A stretch of DNA of 35,546 nucleotides from an uncultured Ruminococcus sp. (lineage in GTDB: Bacteria > Bacillota > Clostridia > Oscillospirales > Ruminococcaceae). Positions 15,502-25,600 of the stretch are shown here, one piece after another (within the stretch, counting starts at the first letter, position 1; every line of letters starts with the position of its first letter). The notes beneath the pieces were generated by a model. The model ran no database searches, was not told the origin of the DNA, and saw only the letters and a program-made list of their open reading frames with translations. A program made the translations under genes and the position numbers. The stretch is taken from contig CALANW010000171.1 in NCBI GenBank assembly GCA_937926145.1, forward strand, positions 1 to 35,546. The letters are read 5' to 3'.

Positions 15502-15975
15502 TTATTCCTCGATATAAACCTTAGCCATTACCTGCGGTGTTGTTGGCTTATCGCGGAAGTCGGTTTCTACTCCTGCGATCTCGTCGATAACGTCAAGTCC
15601 CTCTACTACCTTTCCGAATGCTGCATAGTCGCCGTCGAGGTGCGGTGCGTCCTTATGCATAATGAAGAACTGTGAGCTTGCGCTGTCTTTCATCATTGAA
15701 CGTGCCATTGAGATAACGCCTCTTGTATGCTTGAGGTCGTTCTTCACGCCGTTCGATGCAAACTCGCCCTTGATCTTATTCTTCGAGCCGCCCATACCTG
15801 TGCCCTCCGGGTCGCCGCCCTGGATCATAAAGCCGGGGATTACTCTATGGAATGTAAGACCGTCATAAAAGCCTTCCTTTACGAGCTTTTCAAAGTTTGC
15901 AACTGTGATAGGTGCTTTATCGGGATAAAGCTCTATCTTCATCTTTTTGCCGTTTTCCATTTCGATTACTACCAT
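15502..15975 (-). CDS. ppiB: Cyclophilin-type peptidyl-prolyl cis-trans isomerase
   Basis: A 157-residue protein starting at ATG 15975 behind TGGAGGAAAATAAA; an upstream in-frame TTG is part of the ribosome binding site. Cyclophilin motifs are complete: TFHRVIPGFMIQGGDPEGTG (active-site Arg and Phe), SSQFFIMHKDAPHLDG and AAFGKVVEGLDVIDEI. No signal peptide is present, so it is a cytosolic foldase that isomerises Xaa-Pro bonds. It starts 17 bp after the galT stop and is presumably transcribed with galT. Repeat copy A begins 18 bp after its stop codon. Confidence 0.95.
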   Translation of the reverse strand: MVVIEMENGKKMKIELYPDKAPITVANFEKLVKEGFYDGLTFHRVIPGFMIQGGDPEGTGMGGSKNKIKGEFASNGVKNDLKHTRGVISMARSMMKDSASSQFFIMHKDAPHLDGDYAAFGKVVEGLDVIDEIAGVETDFRDKPTTPQVMAKVYIEE

Positions 15976-15992
15976 TTTATTTTCCTCCAAAA

Positions 15993-17507
15993 TTATTTTT
16001 TGTTTACATACTCAACGAATCTGTTGAAGCCTGCAATGCCCTTTTCGTCACGCTTGTAAACGCCTGCGTGTTCGAGGACTTTCGCGAACACTTTGCCTAT
16101 CTCCTGCTTGATGATATCATCGACATTTTCGGGAGTGATATCATACTTCGGGACGAACTCCTCTGCCCAATCTGCGTGTTTTTCGAGAACGGGGTCTTCG
16201 CGTACTGCGTTCACGCCCTTATTGATAAGCGTATCTGCGAGCTTTTCCATTTCGCCTTTAAGACGTGCGGGAAGAACGGCAAGTCCCATTACTTCGATAA
16301 GACCGATATTCTCCTTTTTGATATGGTGAAGCTCTGCGTGTGGGTGATAAACGCCGAGCGGACACTCGTCTGTTGTGATATTGTTGCGTAGAACGAGGTC
16401 AAGCTCAAAGTCATTGCCTCTCTTTCTTGCGATAGGCGTGATAGTGTTGTGCGGAACTCCGTCTGTTTCGGCGAAGATGAACGAAGCTTCATCAGTATAT
16501 CCTCTCCAAGCGGTCAAAATCTTATCGCCAAGCTCAACAAGTCGCTCATAGTCGCGGCAGGAGATTCGGATAACGGACATCGGCCACTTAACTCTGCCTG
16601 CCTTAACGTCCTCAAAGCCTTTGAAGTGAAGTTCTTCCTCGATAGGTGCTTTCTCCATTGCAAAGGTATAATGTCCGCCCTGGAAATGCTCGTGAGTAAG
16701 TATTGAGCCGCCGACTATCGGAAGATCAGCATTTGAGCCTACAAAATAGTGTGGGAACTGCTCAACGAAGTCAAAAAGCTTCGCAAAAGCGTCACGGTCT
16801 ATCTTCATCGGCGTATGCATACAATTGAGGACGATGCAGTGCTCGTTATAGTAAACATAAGGCGAATACTGGAGCGCCCAACGGTCGCCGTTTATCTTTA
16901 TCGGGATAATGCGGTGGTTTTCACGGGCAGGGTGATTTACTCTGCCTGCGTAGCCGACATTTTCCTCACAGAGTTGGCACTTCGGATAGGAGCTTTGCTT
17001 TGCGTTGAGTGCGGCTGCAATAGCTTTCGGGTCTTTTTCAGGCTTTGAAAGGTTGATAGTAACATCAAGTGTGCCGTACTCGGTCTCGGTCGTCCACTTT
17101 ACGTCCTTTTTGATGCGGTAGCGGCGGATATAGTCGGTATCGCAGCTGAATTTATAGTAAAAATCAGTCGCAGCCTGCGGTGATTTTTCACGGTAAGTTC
17201 TGCGGAATTTCTCGATTACTTCGGACGGACGTGGTGTAAGGCAGCCCATTATTTCGGTATCGAAAAGGTCACGGTAAACGATGCTGTCCTCAATGATGCC
17301 CTTTTCTACGGCGTAATCAAGGATATCCGCAAGTACAGGTTCAAGCTCAACATCGCAGTAATTCTCATCTGGCGGGTCATACTCGTCCAGACCGAGCTTG
17401 TGGATAAGCATATTTGCTGTGTAAATCCTGTCCTCGGCTGTGATAAGGTTATTTTCAAGTCCGTAGCATATCAGCTTGCGGACGGCTGTATGTATATTAT
17501 CTAACAT
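15993..17507 (-). CDS. galT: UDP-glucose-hexose-1-phosphate uridylyltransferase (class II GalT)
   Basis: A 504-residue protein. ATG 17507 is chosen because TGGAGGAC lies just upstream; an ATG at 17522 overlaps that site. It is the long Firmicutes-type GalT. The N-terminal domain has a helical start and the WTTETEYGTLDVTINLSKPEKDP region. The catalytic region is GGSILTHEHFQGGHYTFAME, whose His residues serve as the uridylylated nucleophile and its neighbours. The C-terminal domain has HPHAELHHIKKENIGLIEVMG. It converts galactose-1-phosphate and UDP-glucose to UDP-galactose and glucose-1-phosphate in the Leloir pathway. galK and galE are not in the window. Confidence 0.95.
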   Translation of the reverse strand: MLDNIHTAVRKLICYGLENNLITAEDRIYTANMLIHKLGLDEYDPPDENYCDVELEPVLADILDYAVEKGIIEDSIVYRDLFDTEIMGCLTPRPSEVIEKFRRTYREKSPQAATDFYYKFSCDTDYIRRYRIKKDVKWTTETEYGTLDVTINLSKPEKDPKAIAAALNAKQSSYPKCQLCEENVGYAGRVNHPARENHRIIPIKINGDRWALQYSPYVYYNEHCIVLNCMHTPMKIDRDAFAKLFDFVEQFPHYFVGSNADLPIVGGSILTHEHFQGGHYTFAMEKAPIEEELHFKGFEDVKAGRVKWPMSVIRISCRDYERLVELGDKILTAWRGYTDEASFIFAETDGVPHNTITPIARKRGNDFELDLVLRNNITTDECPLGVYHPHAELHHIKKENIGLIEVMGLAVLPARLKGEMEKLADTLINKGVNAVREDPVLEKHADWAEEFVPKYDITPENVDDIIKQEIGKVFAKVLEHAGVYKRDEKGIAGFNRFVEYVNKK

Positions 17508-17542
17508 AGCGCAGTCCTCCATTGACGGAAATAGTTATTTAT

Positions 17543-17571
17543 ATTTTACCATAATCCGTGTTCAAATGCAA
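17543..17571 (-). promoter_or_regulatory. Promoter of galT-ppiB
   Basis: On the minus strand, TTGCAT (17566-17571) and TAAAAT (17543-17548) are 17 bp apart, 36 bp before the galT ATG. Confidence 0.55.
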
Positions 17572-17591
17572 CAATTTTTATAAAATTTTTA

Positions 17592-19070
17592 CTATTTGAT
17601 AGCAGATTCAAGCATCAGCCTGCCGCTCTCGGAAAGAATACCATTATTATAGGCAGTTTCGATATCCCAAAAAACTTTTTTCTCCGAGGAACGTTCATAG
17701 CCGTTTAAAAGCACTTTATCATCATAGGGCGACATTCTGACAGCGTAAAAGTCGCCGTATATCCCGTAAAATGCGGTTATCTTTACCTCATCTGCGGTGT
17801 AAGTTCTGCTGTCATCGGAGATAAATTCCGCATAGTCCTCTTTCAGCCATTCTGTCGAATATTCGTTGATATCATCGACCGAATAGGACGGAATTTTCGC
17901 TTTCACGACTGTCATCTCCGATGTTACCTTGTCATAGTCAAAGTCGGTGAAAACCGCATTGGTATAAACCGAACGAAAATCCTCTTCATATAAATGGTTG
18001 TCCCTGATATTTGAATTATTCACCAAAGCAAAACGCCCGTCCGAATATGTGTAAATAATTCCCGTGTCCATAAATCCTATCTCAGCGCAGTAATATTTTC
18101 CACCGATAAGTGAAACGTTCCACTGATCGCCATATTCCTCATCATAAAGCATCTCGATGGTTTTATCTTTATCCATTCTGATTATTTCTTCTTTATCGCA
18201 CGGAACGCCGTCAACGGGGATATACATGACCTTTTCGGGGTCAAAAATCATAACTCCGCCCGATGACTGCCAGCCGAATGAGGACACAAAGCAGTCCTGC
18301 TTATACAAGCTTCCTCTTAAACCGAAGATCGAAGCGGCTTTCCCGTCACGGACAGTCCATATATCCATACGGCTTTCCACACCGCAGCTTCCCGAGCCGC
18401 CTATCACAAGCTGCTTATTATACCCGTAATCGAGCAGCTGCGGCGTATAGATACCGCAGTTATAGTCGGCAAGCTCAGCATTTCCGTCACTGCCGATAAA
18501 GATAAGGAAGCTGTAAACCTCCGAGAATTTTGTGTTCGGATCATCGTAACTGTACGGCATATCAATAAGCAGGAAAGTTTCTTCCCTGCCATCGCCGTCA
18601 TAGTCCTCGGTATAGCTTTCGTGCAGCTTTGGAACAAGAACACCGTTTTCATCGAAATATTCGGGATATTCCTCCTTGAAATAAGAGCTGTACTCCTGCG
18701 AATGTGCATATTCCTCCGTTGTTCTGAGAAATTCTATCGCCTTTTCGCTTGTTTCGTCCTCCTGCTTTGAGCCTTTGTAATATTCGATAAATGCAAAGTC
18801 GGTAAAGGTCAAGTCCTCCGCTTTTACCGATATTTTTTCGGGAACATTCTCCGTCACAGCCGTTTCAGTTGTTTCCGCAGTTGTCAAAGCAGTAGTTTTG
18901 CTCGTTTCAACAGTTGACAAAGACGTCGTTTCCGATGTTATTTCCGCTGAAACTTCCGCTGTCACGCTCTCCGTTTCCAAAACGTTGCTTCCGCCGTCAT
19001 TTGCGGCAGTGCAGGCTGTCATTGCCGCACACAAAACCGCCAGTACCGATAAAAATGTCTTTTTGTTCAT
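17592..19070 (-). CDS. Surface lipoprotein with Thr/Ser-rich linker, unknown function
   Basis: A 492-residue protein. ATG 19070 is preferred because GAAAGGAAAG lies before it. The N-terminus MNKKTFLSVLAVLCAAMTAC looks like a lipoprotein signal with Cys20 as the anchor. A Thr/Ser/Glu-rich linker (about residues 40-80) follows, as in the CapA lipoprotein. The remaining 400 residues are soluble, acidic and rich in Tyr and Asp. A segment DYDGDGREETFLLIDMPYSY resembles an EF-hand or FG-GAP-like calcium loop, as in VCBS-type or dockerin-like sequences. No enzyme motif is recognised. It is a single gene, between galT and tetR. Confidence 0.65.
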   Translation of the reverse strand: MNKKTFLSVLAVLCAAMTACTAANDGGSNVLETESVTAEVSAEITSETTSLSTVETSKTTALTTAETTETAVTENVPEKISVKAEDLTFTDFAFIEYYKGSKQEDETSEKAIEFLRTTEEYAHSQEYSSYFKEEYPEYFDENGVLVPKLHESYTEDYDGDGREETFLLIDMPYSYDDPNTKFSEVYSFLIFIGSDGNAELADYNCGIYTPQLLDYGYNKQLVIGGSGSCGVESRMDIWTVRDGKAASIFGLRGSLYKQDCFVSSFGWQSSGGVMIFDPEKVMYIPVDGVPCDKEEIIRMDKDKTIEMLYDEEYGDQWNVSLIGGKYYCAEIGFMDTGIIYTYSDGRFALVNNSNIRDNHLYEEDFRSVYTNAVFTDFDYDKVTSEMTVVKAKIPSYSVDDINEYSTEWLKEDYAEFISDDSRTYTADEVKITAFYGIYGDFYAVRMSPYDDKVLLNGYERSSEKKVFWDIETAYNNGILSESGRLMLESAIK

Positions 19071-19155
19071 TTCTGTCTTTCCTTTCATAATAAAATGTCT
19101 GCTTTTTACCCAAATTATGTCCGTATTTATCCCTTTGATTTTGCAATGCCGTCAA

Positions 19156-19184
19156 TTGACAACAGAACTTCTCGGCAGTATAAT
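19156..19184 (+). promoter_or_regulatory. Orphan consensus promoter on the plus strand
   Basis: TTGACA (19156-19161), a 17-bp spacer and TATAAT (19179-19184) match consensus exactly but point at the 3' end of tetR, which is on the other strand. No plus-strand gene follows before 20145. The -35 lies in a palindrome GTCAATTGAC. It could drive an antisense or small RNA. Confidence 0.5.
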
Positions 19185-19255
19185 TTAATCGTGGTATTGT
19201 CGCCTTTTTTCGGCACAAAGCAAAGTTATTTGCGGTGAACTATTTATATAGTATA

Positions 19256-19834
19256 TCAAACCGAACCAAGGAAGTAGCCAAGGTACTTTTTGACATCTTC
19301 TTTTGAGCATTTGTCAAGGTTTGCGAAAGCATACTCCATTACGAGTATGAGCGTATTACTGTGGTGTGCCGCGAGTATCTCTTTCGGCACGGGGATATCG
19401 GGGCGCGCGCCGCTTTCGAGCATCTCGCGTATCTTATTTCCCATAAAAAATTTAAGGCTCGTGAACATATACCCCGTTTCATTATTGAAGCTGACTATCT
19501 TCTGAACGAGCGGAAGATTCGCCGAGCCGAGGTCATACACTCTGTCGGCGAAAAGATAGAGCGCATCGACTTTTCTGCCGCTGTCGCTCAATGATTTGAA
19601 CTCGTCAAAGCCTATCGTCTGCGCGAGTTTTATCCAACAGCAGGTCAGCAGGTCGTATTTATCATCGAAATAGTTGTAGAATGTTGCCCTTGGGTAGCCG
19701 CTTCGCAGGCATATTTCGTTGACCGAAACGCTCTCGAACGATTTTTCGGAAAGAAGCGAAAACATACTTCCCGTAAAAGCGTTGATAGTGCGGACTGCTC
19801 CCCTTGAAAGTTTTTGTGAAAGATCATATTTCAT
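19256..19834 (-). CDS. TetR/AcrR family regulator
   Basis: A 192-residue protein starting at ATG 19834 after AGAGGACT. The N-terminal DNA-binding domain contains SEKSFESVSVNEICLRSGYPRATFYNYFDDKYDLL, a typical TetR helix-turn-helix. The C-terminal domain is helical and unassigned. It is divergent from the MMPL transporter gene, so it is the likely repressor of the mmpL/GLUG operon and responds to an unknown lipophilic ligand. A promoter for it lies at 19932-19960; element E4 is inserted in the divergent region. Confidence 0.88.
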   Translation of the reverse strand: MKYDLSQKLSRGAVRTINAFTGSMFSLLSEKSFESVSVNEICLRSGYPRATFYNYFDDKYDLLTCCWIKLAQTIGFDEFKSLSDSGRKVDALYLFADRVYDLGSANLPLVQKIVSFNNETGYMFTSLKFFMGNKIREMLESGARPDIPVPKEILAAHHSNTLILVMEYAFANLDKCSKEDVKKYLGYFLGSV

Positions 19835-19931
19835 ATAGTTCAGTCCTCTCTTCATAATATTTGACATAATCGGTAAATTGTCCATATTGTGACAAATTTT
19901 GATATATGTATCTTGATGTATCTCTGTTTTT

Positions 19932-19960
19932 ATTATATCATATAGTCAATGGTTTTGCAA
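19932..19960 (-). promoter_or_regulatory. Promoter of tetR with nearby direct repeats
   Basis: On the minus strand, TTGCAA (19955-19960) and TATAAT (19932-19937) are 17 bp apart. Just downstream are two copies of GATACAT spaced by three bases (about 19902-19918), a possible TetR operator. Confidence 0.55.
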
Positions 19961-20009
19961 CTGTCTAAATGCAGAAAGTTGTAAAAATTTTTATAAATGA
20001 CAAAATTTA

Positions 20010-20124
20010 TACTCATTTTTAAACTGAAAGTGTACAAAAAATCAAGCAAAATTGTAGCTGTTGAAAACAGGTTTAAATGGATTTTGCGCCGATTTTTTGT
20101 CTACACTTTGATTAAAAATCAGTA
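20010..20124. mobile_element. MITE-like hairpin element, copy E4
   Basis: A 115-bp element has ends TACTCATTTTTAA and TTAAAAATCAGTA, flanked by TTA at 20007-20009 and 20125-20127. The outer arms match E1/E2. The centre, TAGCTGTTGAAAACAGG, matches E5. Both end hexamers carry complementary changes (TACTCA / TCAGTA relative to TACTAA / TTAGTA is only partial), so pairing is slightly altered. It lies between tetR and mmpL, 20 bp before the mmpL start. Confidence 0.75.
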
Positions 20125-20144
20125 TTAATAAGGAAGGAAAATGT

Positions 20145-22634
20145 ATGGCAGAAAACACCAAATCCAACAACTTTATGGCGAAGCTTGCGACATTTATCGT
20201 TGATAAGCGCAATCTGTTTTTTCTCATTTTTGCGATACTTATCATCTTTTCGGCTTTTTCGCGGAACTGGGTAAATGTTGAGAACGACCTTACGGCTTAC
20301 CTGCCTGACGGAACGGAAACCAAAGCAGGTCTTGACCTTATGGCAGACGAATTCACGACGTTCGGTTCGGCAAAGATAGTCGCCGCAAACGTCACTATGG
20401 AAGACGCGGAAAAAATTGAGGAGATCATCAAAAAGGACGATGATGTTTCGACATACACATTCGATGATTCGGACGAACATTTCGTCAACTCTACCGCGCT
20501 TTTTGATGTAACGTTCGTCTACCCCGAAGATGACGACCGAGCGCTCGAAGCACTTGACGAGCTGAAAGAAAATCTTTCGGATTATGACCTCTACGTTCAG
20601 ACCTCGATGGGTGATCAAAGCTCCGAGCTTATCGCGAGTGAAATGAACGTTGTTATCGTGCTTGTCTGCATCGTCGTTCTCGTTGTGCTTTTTGCGACCT
20701 CGCAGACATACGCGGAAGTGCCTGTACTTATCATAACGTTCGTTGCTTCTGCGATAATCAATATGGGTACGAACTTCCTGCTCGGAACGATCTCGTTCGT
20801 TTCAAACTCGGTAACGATCGTTCTCCAGCTTGCACTTTCGATCGACTATGCGATCATCTTCTGCAACCGATTCAAGGAAGAGCATGAAACGCTTCCTATC
20901 CGTGAAGCTGTTATCGAAGCACTTACAAAATCGATACCGGAGATATTCTCCAGCTCGCTCACAACTGTCGGCGGTCTTGCCGCACTGCTCTTTATGCAGT
21001 TCAAGATCGGTCCTGATATGGGTATAAACCTTATCAAGGCTATCCTTTTGAGCTTGCTTTCCGTATTCACACTTATGCCGGGAATACTGATGCTTTTCGG
21101 TAACCTTATCGACAAGACGCACCACAAGAGCTTTATCCCGAAGATAGACTTTGTCGGAAAATTCGCTTACGCAACAAGAGGCATTGTGCCGTTCATCTTC
21201 GTTGGCGTAATTGCTGTTGCAGGTTATCTTTCCACAAAGACACCGTATGTTTACAGCTATGACACTATCGAAACACCTATCACAAACATCTCGCAGGAAA
21301 CCGATAACCTCATAAAAGAGAACTTCGGCACGAAGAATATGATGGCTCTTATCGTTCCGACGGGTGATTACGAAACCGAAAAGGCTCTCCTCAACGAGAT
21401 AACCTCCAAGGATTATGTAAACAGTGCGGTCGGACTTTCCAACACCGAAGCGCTTGACGGATATATGCTCACCGACAAGCTCACGCCGCGTCAGTTCTCC
21501 GAGCTTTCCGATGTTGACTTCGAGGTTGCAGAACTTGCTTACGCCGCTTACGCCGCAGATGATGAAAACTACGGCAAAATTGTCGGCGGCATTTCTTCCT
21601 ACAGCGTTCCGCTTATGGATATGTTCATCTTCGTACATAAAGAAATTGACGAGGGTTACGTTACACTTGACGATGACCTCACCGACACGCTCAATGATGC
21701 TTATGTTCAAATAAACAATGCCAAGCTTCAGCTTCAGGGCGAGAATTTCTCCCGTATGCTCATTTACTTCGACCTTCCTCTGAGTGGCGATTCGACATTC
21801 AGCGCTATTGACGAAGTTCGTGCAATTGCAAAGAAATATTACCCAGACGGTGATGTTTACCTCGTCGGCGACTCGACAGCGAACTACGACTTCTGCACAT
21901 CGTTCCAGACGGATAACATCGTCGTAAGCGTTCTTTCTATCCTTGTCGTTCTCGTTGTTCTTCTCTTTACATTCACATCGGTCGGTATGCCGCTTCTCCT
22001 TATTCTCGTTATTCAGGGCGTTATATGGATCAACTTCATTTTCCCGACTGTTGAACATAAAGATATCTTCTTTATGGCGTACCTTATCGTAAGCTCCATT
22101 CAGATGGGTGCTAACATCGACTATGCTATCGTTATTTCGGGAAGATATATGGAACTCAAAAACAAGATGTCCCACCGCGATGCTATCATTCAGACGATGA
22201 ATCTCAGCTTCCCGACTATCATCACCTCGGGCAGTATTCTTGCTATCGCAGGCGGACTTATCGGTCAGCTTTCTTCTGAAGCAACTATCGTAGGTATCGG
22301 TCAGGCGCTCGGCAGAGGTACTGTTATCTCCCTTATCATCGTAATGTTCGTTCTTCCGCAGATACTTCTTCTCGGCGGCGGCATTATCGAAAAGACATCG
22401 TTCTCCGTCAAGACCAAGCTCAGACGCTACTCTTCGAGCGGAAAGATCATTGTTGACGGTCTTGTACGCGGCAATATCAGCGGTACGGTAAACGGTATCT
22501 TCAAGGGTACTATCGACGGCGATGCCGACCTCAGCGTGATATCCGGCAGCGCAAGAAACGAAGCCGATGAACAGGCTGCGCTTGCACTTGAAGAAGATCT
22601 TGCGGAAGACAATATCGGAAAGGAGAGCTGCTAA
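20145..22634 (+). CDS. MMPL/RND-superfamily transporter
   Basis: An 829-residue protein starting at ATG 20145 after AAGGAAGG. It has the full RND layout. One membrane span at about residues 23-40 is followed by an extracellular domain, a bundle of spans from about residue 165 to 320, and a seventh span near 345-362. A second extracellular domain (about 365-590) and a second bundle (about 600-755) follow. The proton-relay motifs of MMPL proteins are present in both halves: LSIDYAIIFCNRF and MGANIDYAIVISGRY. The family exports lipids or amphiphiles across the membrane. The cytosolic tail is unusual: GKIIVDGLVRGNISGTVNGI and onwards is a Gly-periodic beta pattern like a bactofilin core. The next gene begins one base after the stop codon. 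The divergent TetR is the likely regulator. Confidence 0.88.
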   Translation: MAENTKSNNFMAKLATFIVDKRNLFFLIFAILIIFSAFSRNWVNVENDLTAYLPDGTETKAGLDLMADEFTTFGSAKIVAANVTMEDAEKIEEIIKKDDDVSTYTFDDSDEHFVNSTALFDVTFVYPEDDDRALEALDELKENLSDYDLYVQTSMGDQSSELIASEMNVVIVLVCIVVLVVLFATSQTYAEVPVLIITFVASAIINMGTNFLLGTISFVSNSVTIVLQLALSIDYAIIFCNRFKEEHETLPIREAVIEALTKSIPEIFSSSLTTVGGLAALLFMQFKIGPDMGINLIKAILLSLLSVFTLMPGILMLFGNLIDKTHHKSFIPKIDFVGKFAYATRGIVPFIFVGVIAVAGYLSTKTPYVYSYDTIETPITNISQETDNLIKENFGTKNMMALIVPTGDYETEKALLNEITSKDYVNSAVGLSNTEALDGYMLTDKLTPRQFSELSDVDFEVAELAYAAYAADDENYGKIVGGISSYSVPLMDMFIFVHKEIDEGYVTLDDDLTDTLNDAYVQINNAKLQLQGENFSRMLIYFDLPLSGDSTFSAIDEVRAIAKKYYPDGDVYLVGDSTANYDFCTSFQTDNIVVSVLSILVVLVVLLFTFTSVGMPLLLILVIQGVIWINFIFPTVEHKDIFFMAYLIVSSIQMGANIDYAIVISGRYMELKNKMSHRDAIIQTMNLSFPTIITSGSILAIAGGLIGQLSSEATIVGIGQALGRGTVISLIIVMFVLPQILLLGGGIIEKTSFSVKTKLRRYSSSGKIIVDGLVRGNISGTVNGIFKGTIDGDADLSVISGSARNEADEQAALALEEDLAEDNIGKESC

Positions 22635-22635
22635 A

Positions 22636-25600
22636 ATGAAAAAGACAGGAAAAATAAGCCGTTTTCTCTCGGTCATCATCTCTGCTGCATTGGCTGTTTC
22701 ATCTATCGCTGCCCTTCCTTTGAGCGCGGCGGAAAGCAGCAAGACATACAAGATCAGCACAGCAGATGAACTTATCGAATTTTCCAAGCTTTGCCGACTT
22801 GACAGCTGGTCAAAGGGCAAGGAATTCGTCCTCACCACGGATATAATCCTCACGGGCAAGGATTTCACCTCTATCCCGATATTCAGCGGCACATTCGACG
22901 GTCAGGGACACAGCATAAAAGGCGTTTCCGTCACGGGCGTAACGGGACGCGGATTTTTCAGCATCATAGGCGAAAACGCTACTGTAAAAAACCTTAACGT
23001 TGTCGGCATCGTCCGTCCGTCCGGCAGTGAAAGCTCTATCGGCGGCATCGCAGGCACGAACAAGGGCGTTATCTACAACTGCAAATTCAGCGGAAAGGTC
23101 GCTGCGACCAATACTGTCGGCGGCATCGTCGGCGAAAACACTTCGACAGGCTCGGTTCTCAAATGCACAGCCGCAGGAACTGTTGACGGCGAAAAATTCA
23201 CGGGCGGCGTTGTCGGAAACAACAGCGGCAATATCGTCCAGAGCATAAATGCAGCCTCGGTCAATACTACGAACGAGGAAAAGAAGCACAGCCTTGAGGA
23301 TATCGACCTTTCAACGCTTACAGATGTTGAAAGCTACACTAAAAAGTCATCGTCATCGGACGAAACTTCATCTGCGACAGACACGGGCGGCATTGCAGGC
23401 TATTCAACGGGCACGATATTCAGCTGCGAGAACAGCGGAAGCATCGGTTATCCGCACGTCGGCTACAACATCGGCGGTATAGCAGGCAGAAGCTCGGGAC
23501 TTATCATGAACTGCAACAACTACGGTCATCTCAACGGCAGAAAGGACATCGGCGGCATTGCAGGTCAGATGGAACCTTACCTCGTTGTTAACATCAATCC
23601 CGACAATATGACAGAACTGAAAGACGAGCTCGAAACTCTCACAAACCTCATTGACACTGCAATAAATGAAACAAACGATGATTCCCTCGGCATAAATTCA
23701 ACTGTTGAGAGCGCATCTGGCTATTTGCAGAGTGCAACAGACAGCGCTGACAATATCCAGCAGAAACTCACCGATTACGGCGATCACGTAACATCGGAGA
23801 TCGACCGCACAAGCGCAGTCATTTCCGATGCTATCGAACGCCTTGACAAAATAACGGGACTTATCCCTGATGCAACAAACAGCCTTTCCACAGGCTCTGA
23901 TAGACTTTCCGAAGCCTTTGACGGACTTTCGGGAACACAGAAATATTCCGACGACTCCATCGATAGGCTGAAAAAGCTCTCCGATACAATAAAGGAAGCT
24001 TCGGATAAAGCAAATGATGCATCGACCAAGATAGGCGACGGACTCAAGGCAGTTGCCGATTCTCTCCACAACTCCGCATCTGACGGATCTACGGGCATAT
24101 CTATGGGCTTTACACTTGTTGAAGACGGCTTGGATGAGCTTACCGATGCAACAAAGGGCATATCCGATGCTATAAAAGCTATCTCCGATATTCTCTCGGG
24201 CAGCGGCGATATCACCCCCGATATCTCCGATGAATTATCCGACCTTGCCGACAGCATCGCAAAAGCATCAGATGCGCTCGGCGATATCTCGTGGGGCGTA
24301 CAGGAGATCATTGACAGCGTTGACCTTGATTCAGACAAGATCTACGACGGCTTGATCAGTGCTTCGGACGGCATCAAGGCTCTCAGCGAAGCAATCAGCG
24401 GCACGGACGAATCCACAGACAGCATCAAAACTATCCTCGACAACACCGCTGACACCGGAAAGGACGTGAACTCCTCGTTCGGACATTTCTCCGACGCTTT
24501 CACGGCATTCACGAACACTACTGATATCTTCACCGATATCTCAAATCAGACAAGTGAACTGTTCGATTTTCTCAACGGCGTTGAAACAGTTGAGATAGGC
24601 TCTCCCGATGACAGCATAAAAGACGATACCGAGAACCTCTTTGCATCTATCACATCATTCATTGATGCAATGAATACCCTCAATGTTCAGGCTTCAAACG
24701 CAGGCGTTACACTCTCCGACAACCTCGTAAAGATCAACGATCAGACCTACGTTGTCAGCGATATCATCACCGATATGCTCGATATCGACGACGAAGAGGA
24801 CTACATCAAGGATACTTCTGATGTCGATACCGACAAGATCAAAAACGGCAAGGTCTATAAATGCACCAACTACGGCACTATCAGCGGCGACCTCAATATA
24901 GGCGGCATCGCAGGTCAGATGGCTATCGAATATGACTTCGACCCCGAAGACGATATTTCGAGCAAGACCGATTCACCGCTCAATCAGAAGCTTGAAACAA
25001 AAGCTGCCGCTATTAAGAATACCAACTACGGCGAAGTTATCGCGAAGAAGAACTGCGCAGGCGGCATCGCAGGTCAGATGAGCCTCGGCGTTGTGAAGAA
25101 CTGCTCGGCATTCGGCAAAGTCACCTCCGAAAGCGGCGACTATGTAGGCGGCATCTCGGGCAAATCCTCCGCAAAGATCATCAGCTGCTATGCAAAAGCT
25201 CTGCTCTCGGGCAGAAACTACATAGGCGGCATCGCAGGAATCGCAGACACAGTTATGGATTGCTATTCCCTCGTTGATATCACCGACAGCCAGTCCTACT
25301 TCGGCGCTATAAGCGGAACAACAGACGGCGAATTTGAAAGCAACTACTTCGTTTCGGACGAACTCAGCGGACTTAACGGCGCAAGCTATAAGGGCGCAGC
25401 AGAACCTATTCCTTATCAGCAGCTCATCTCGATACCAAATATCCCTGCGGAGTTCCGCACATTCACATTGAAGTTCATCGCAGACGATAATGCTGTAGAT
25501 AAGATCGAATTCTCCTACGGCGATACGATTGACGAAAGCGATCTTCCCGCAATTCCCGCAAAGGACGACTGCTACGCAAAGTGGAACTATGATTCACTCG

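Noticed and set aside
19902..19918. TetR operator formed by the two GATACAT units.
   Set aside because: They are direct rather than inverted repeats, so listed only as a possibility in the promoter entry and not as a separate operator.
20802..22892. Very long minus-strand open frame opposite mmpL (696 codons).
   Set aside because: It is a shadow of the plus-strand gene: Cys/Arg-rich composition, no ribosome binding site and no domain motifs.
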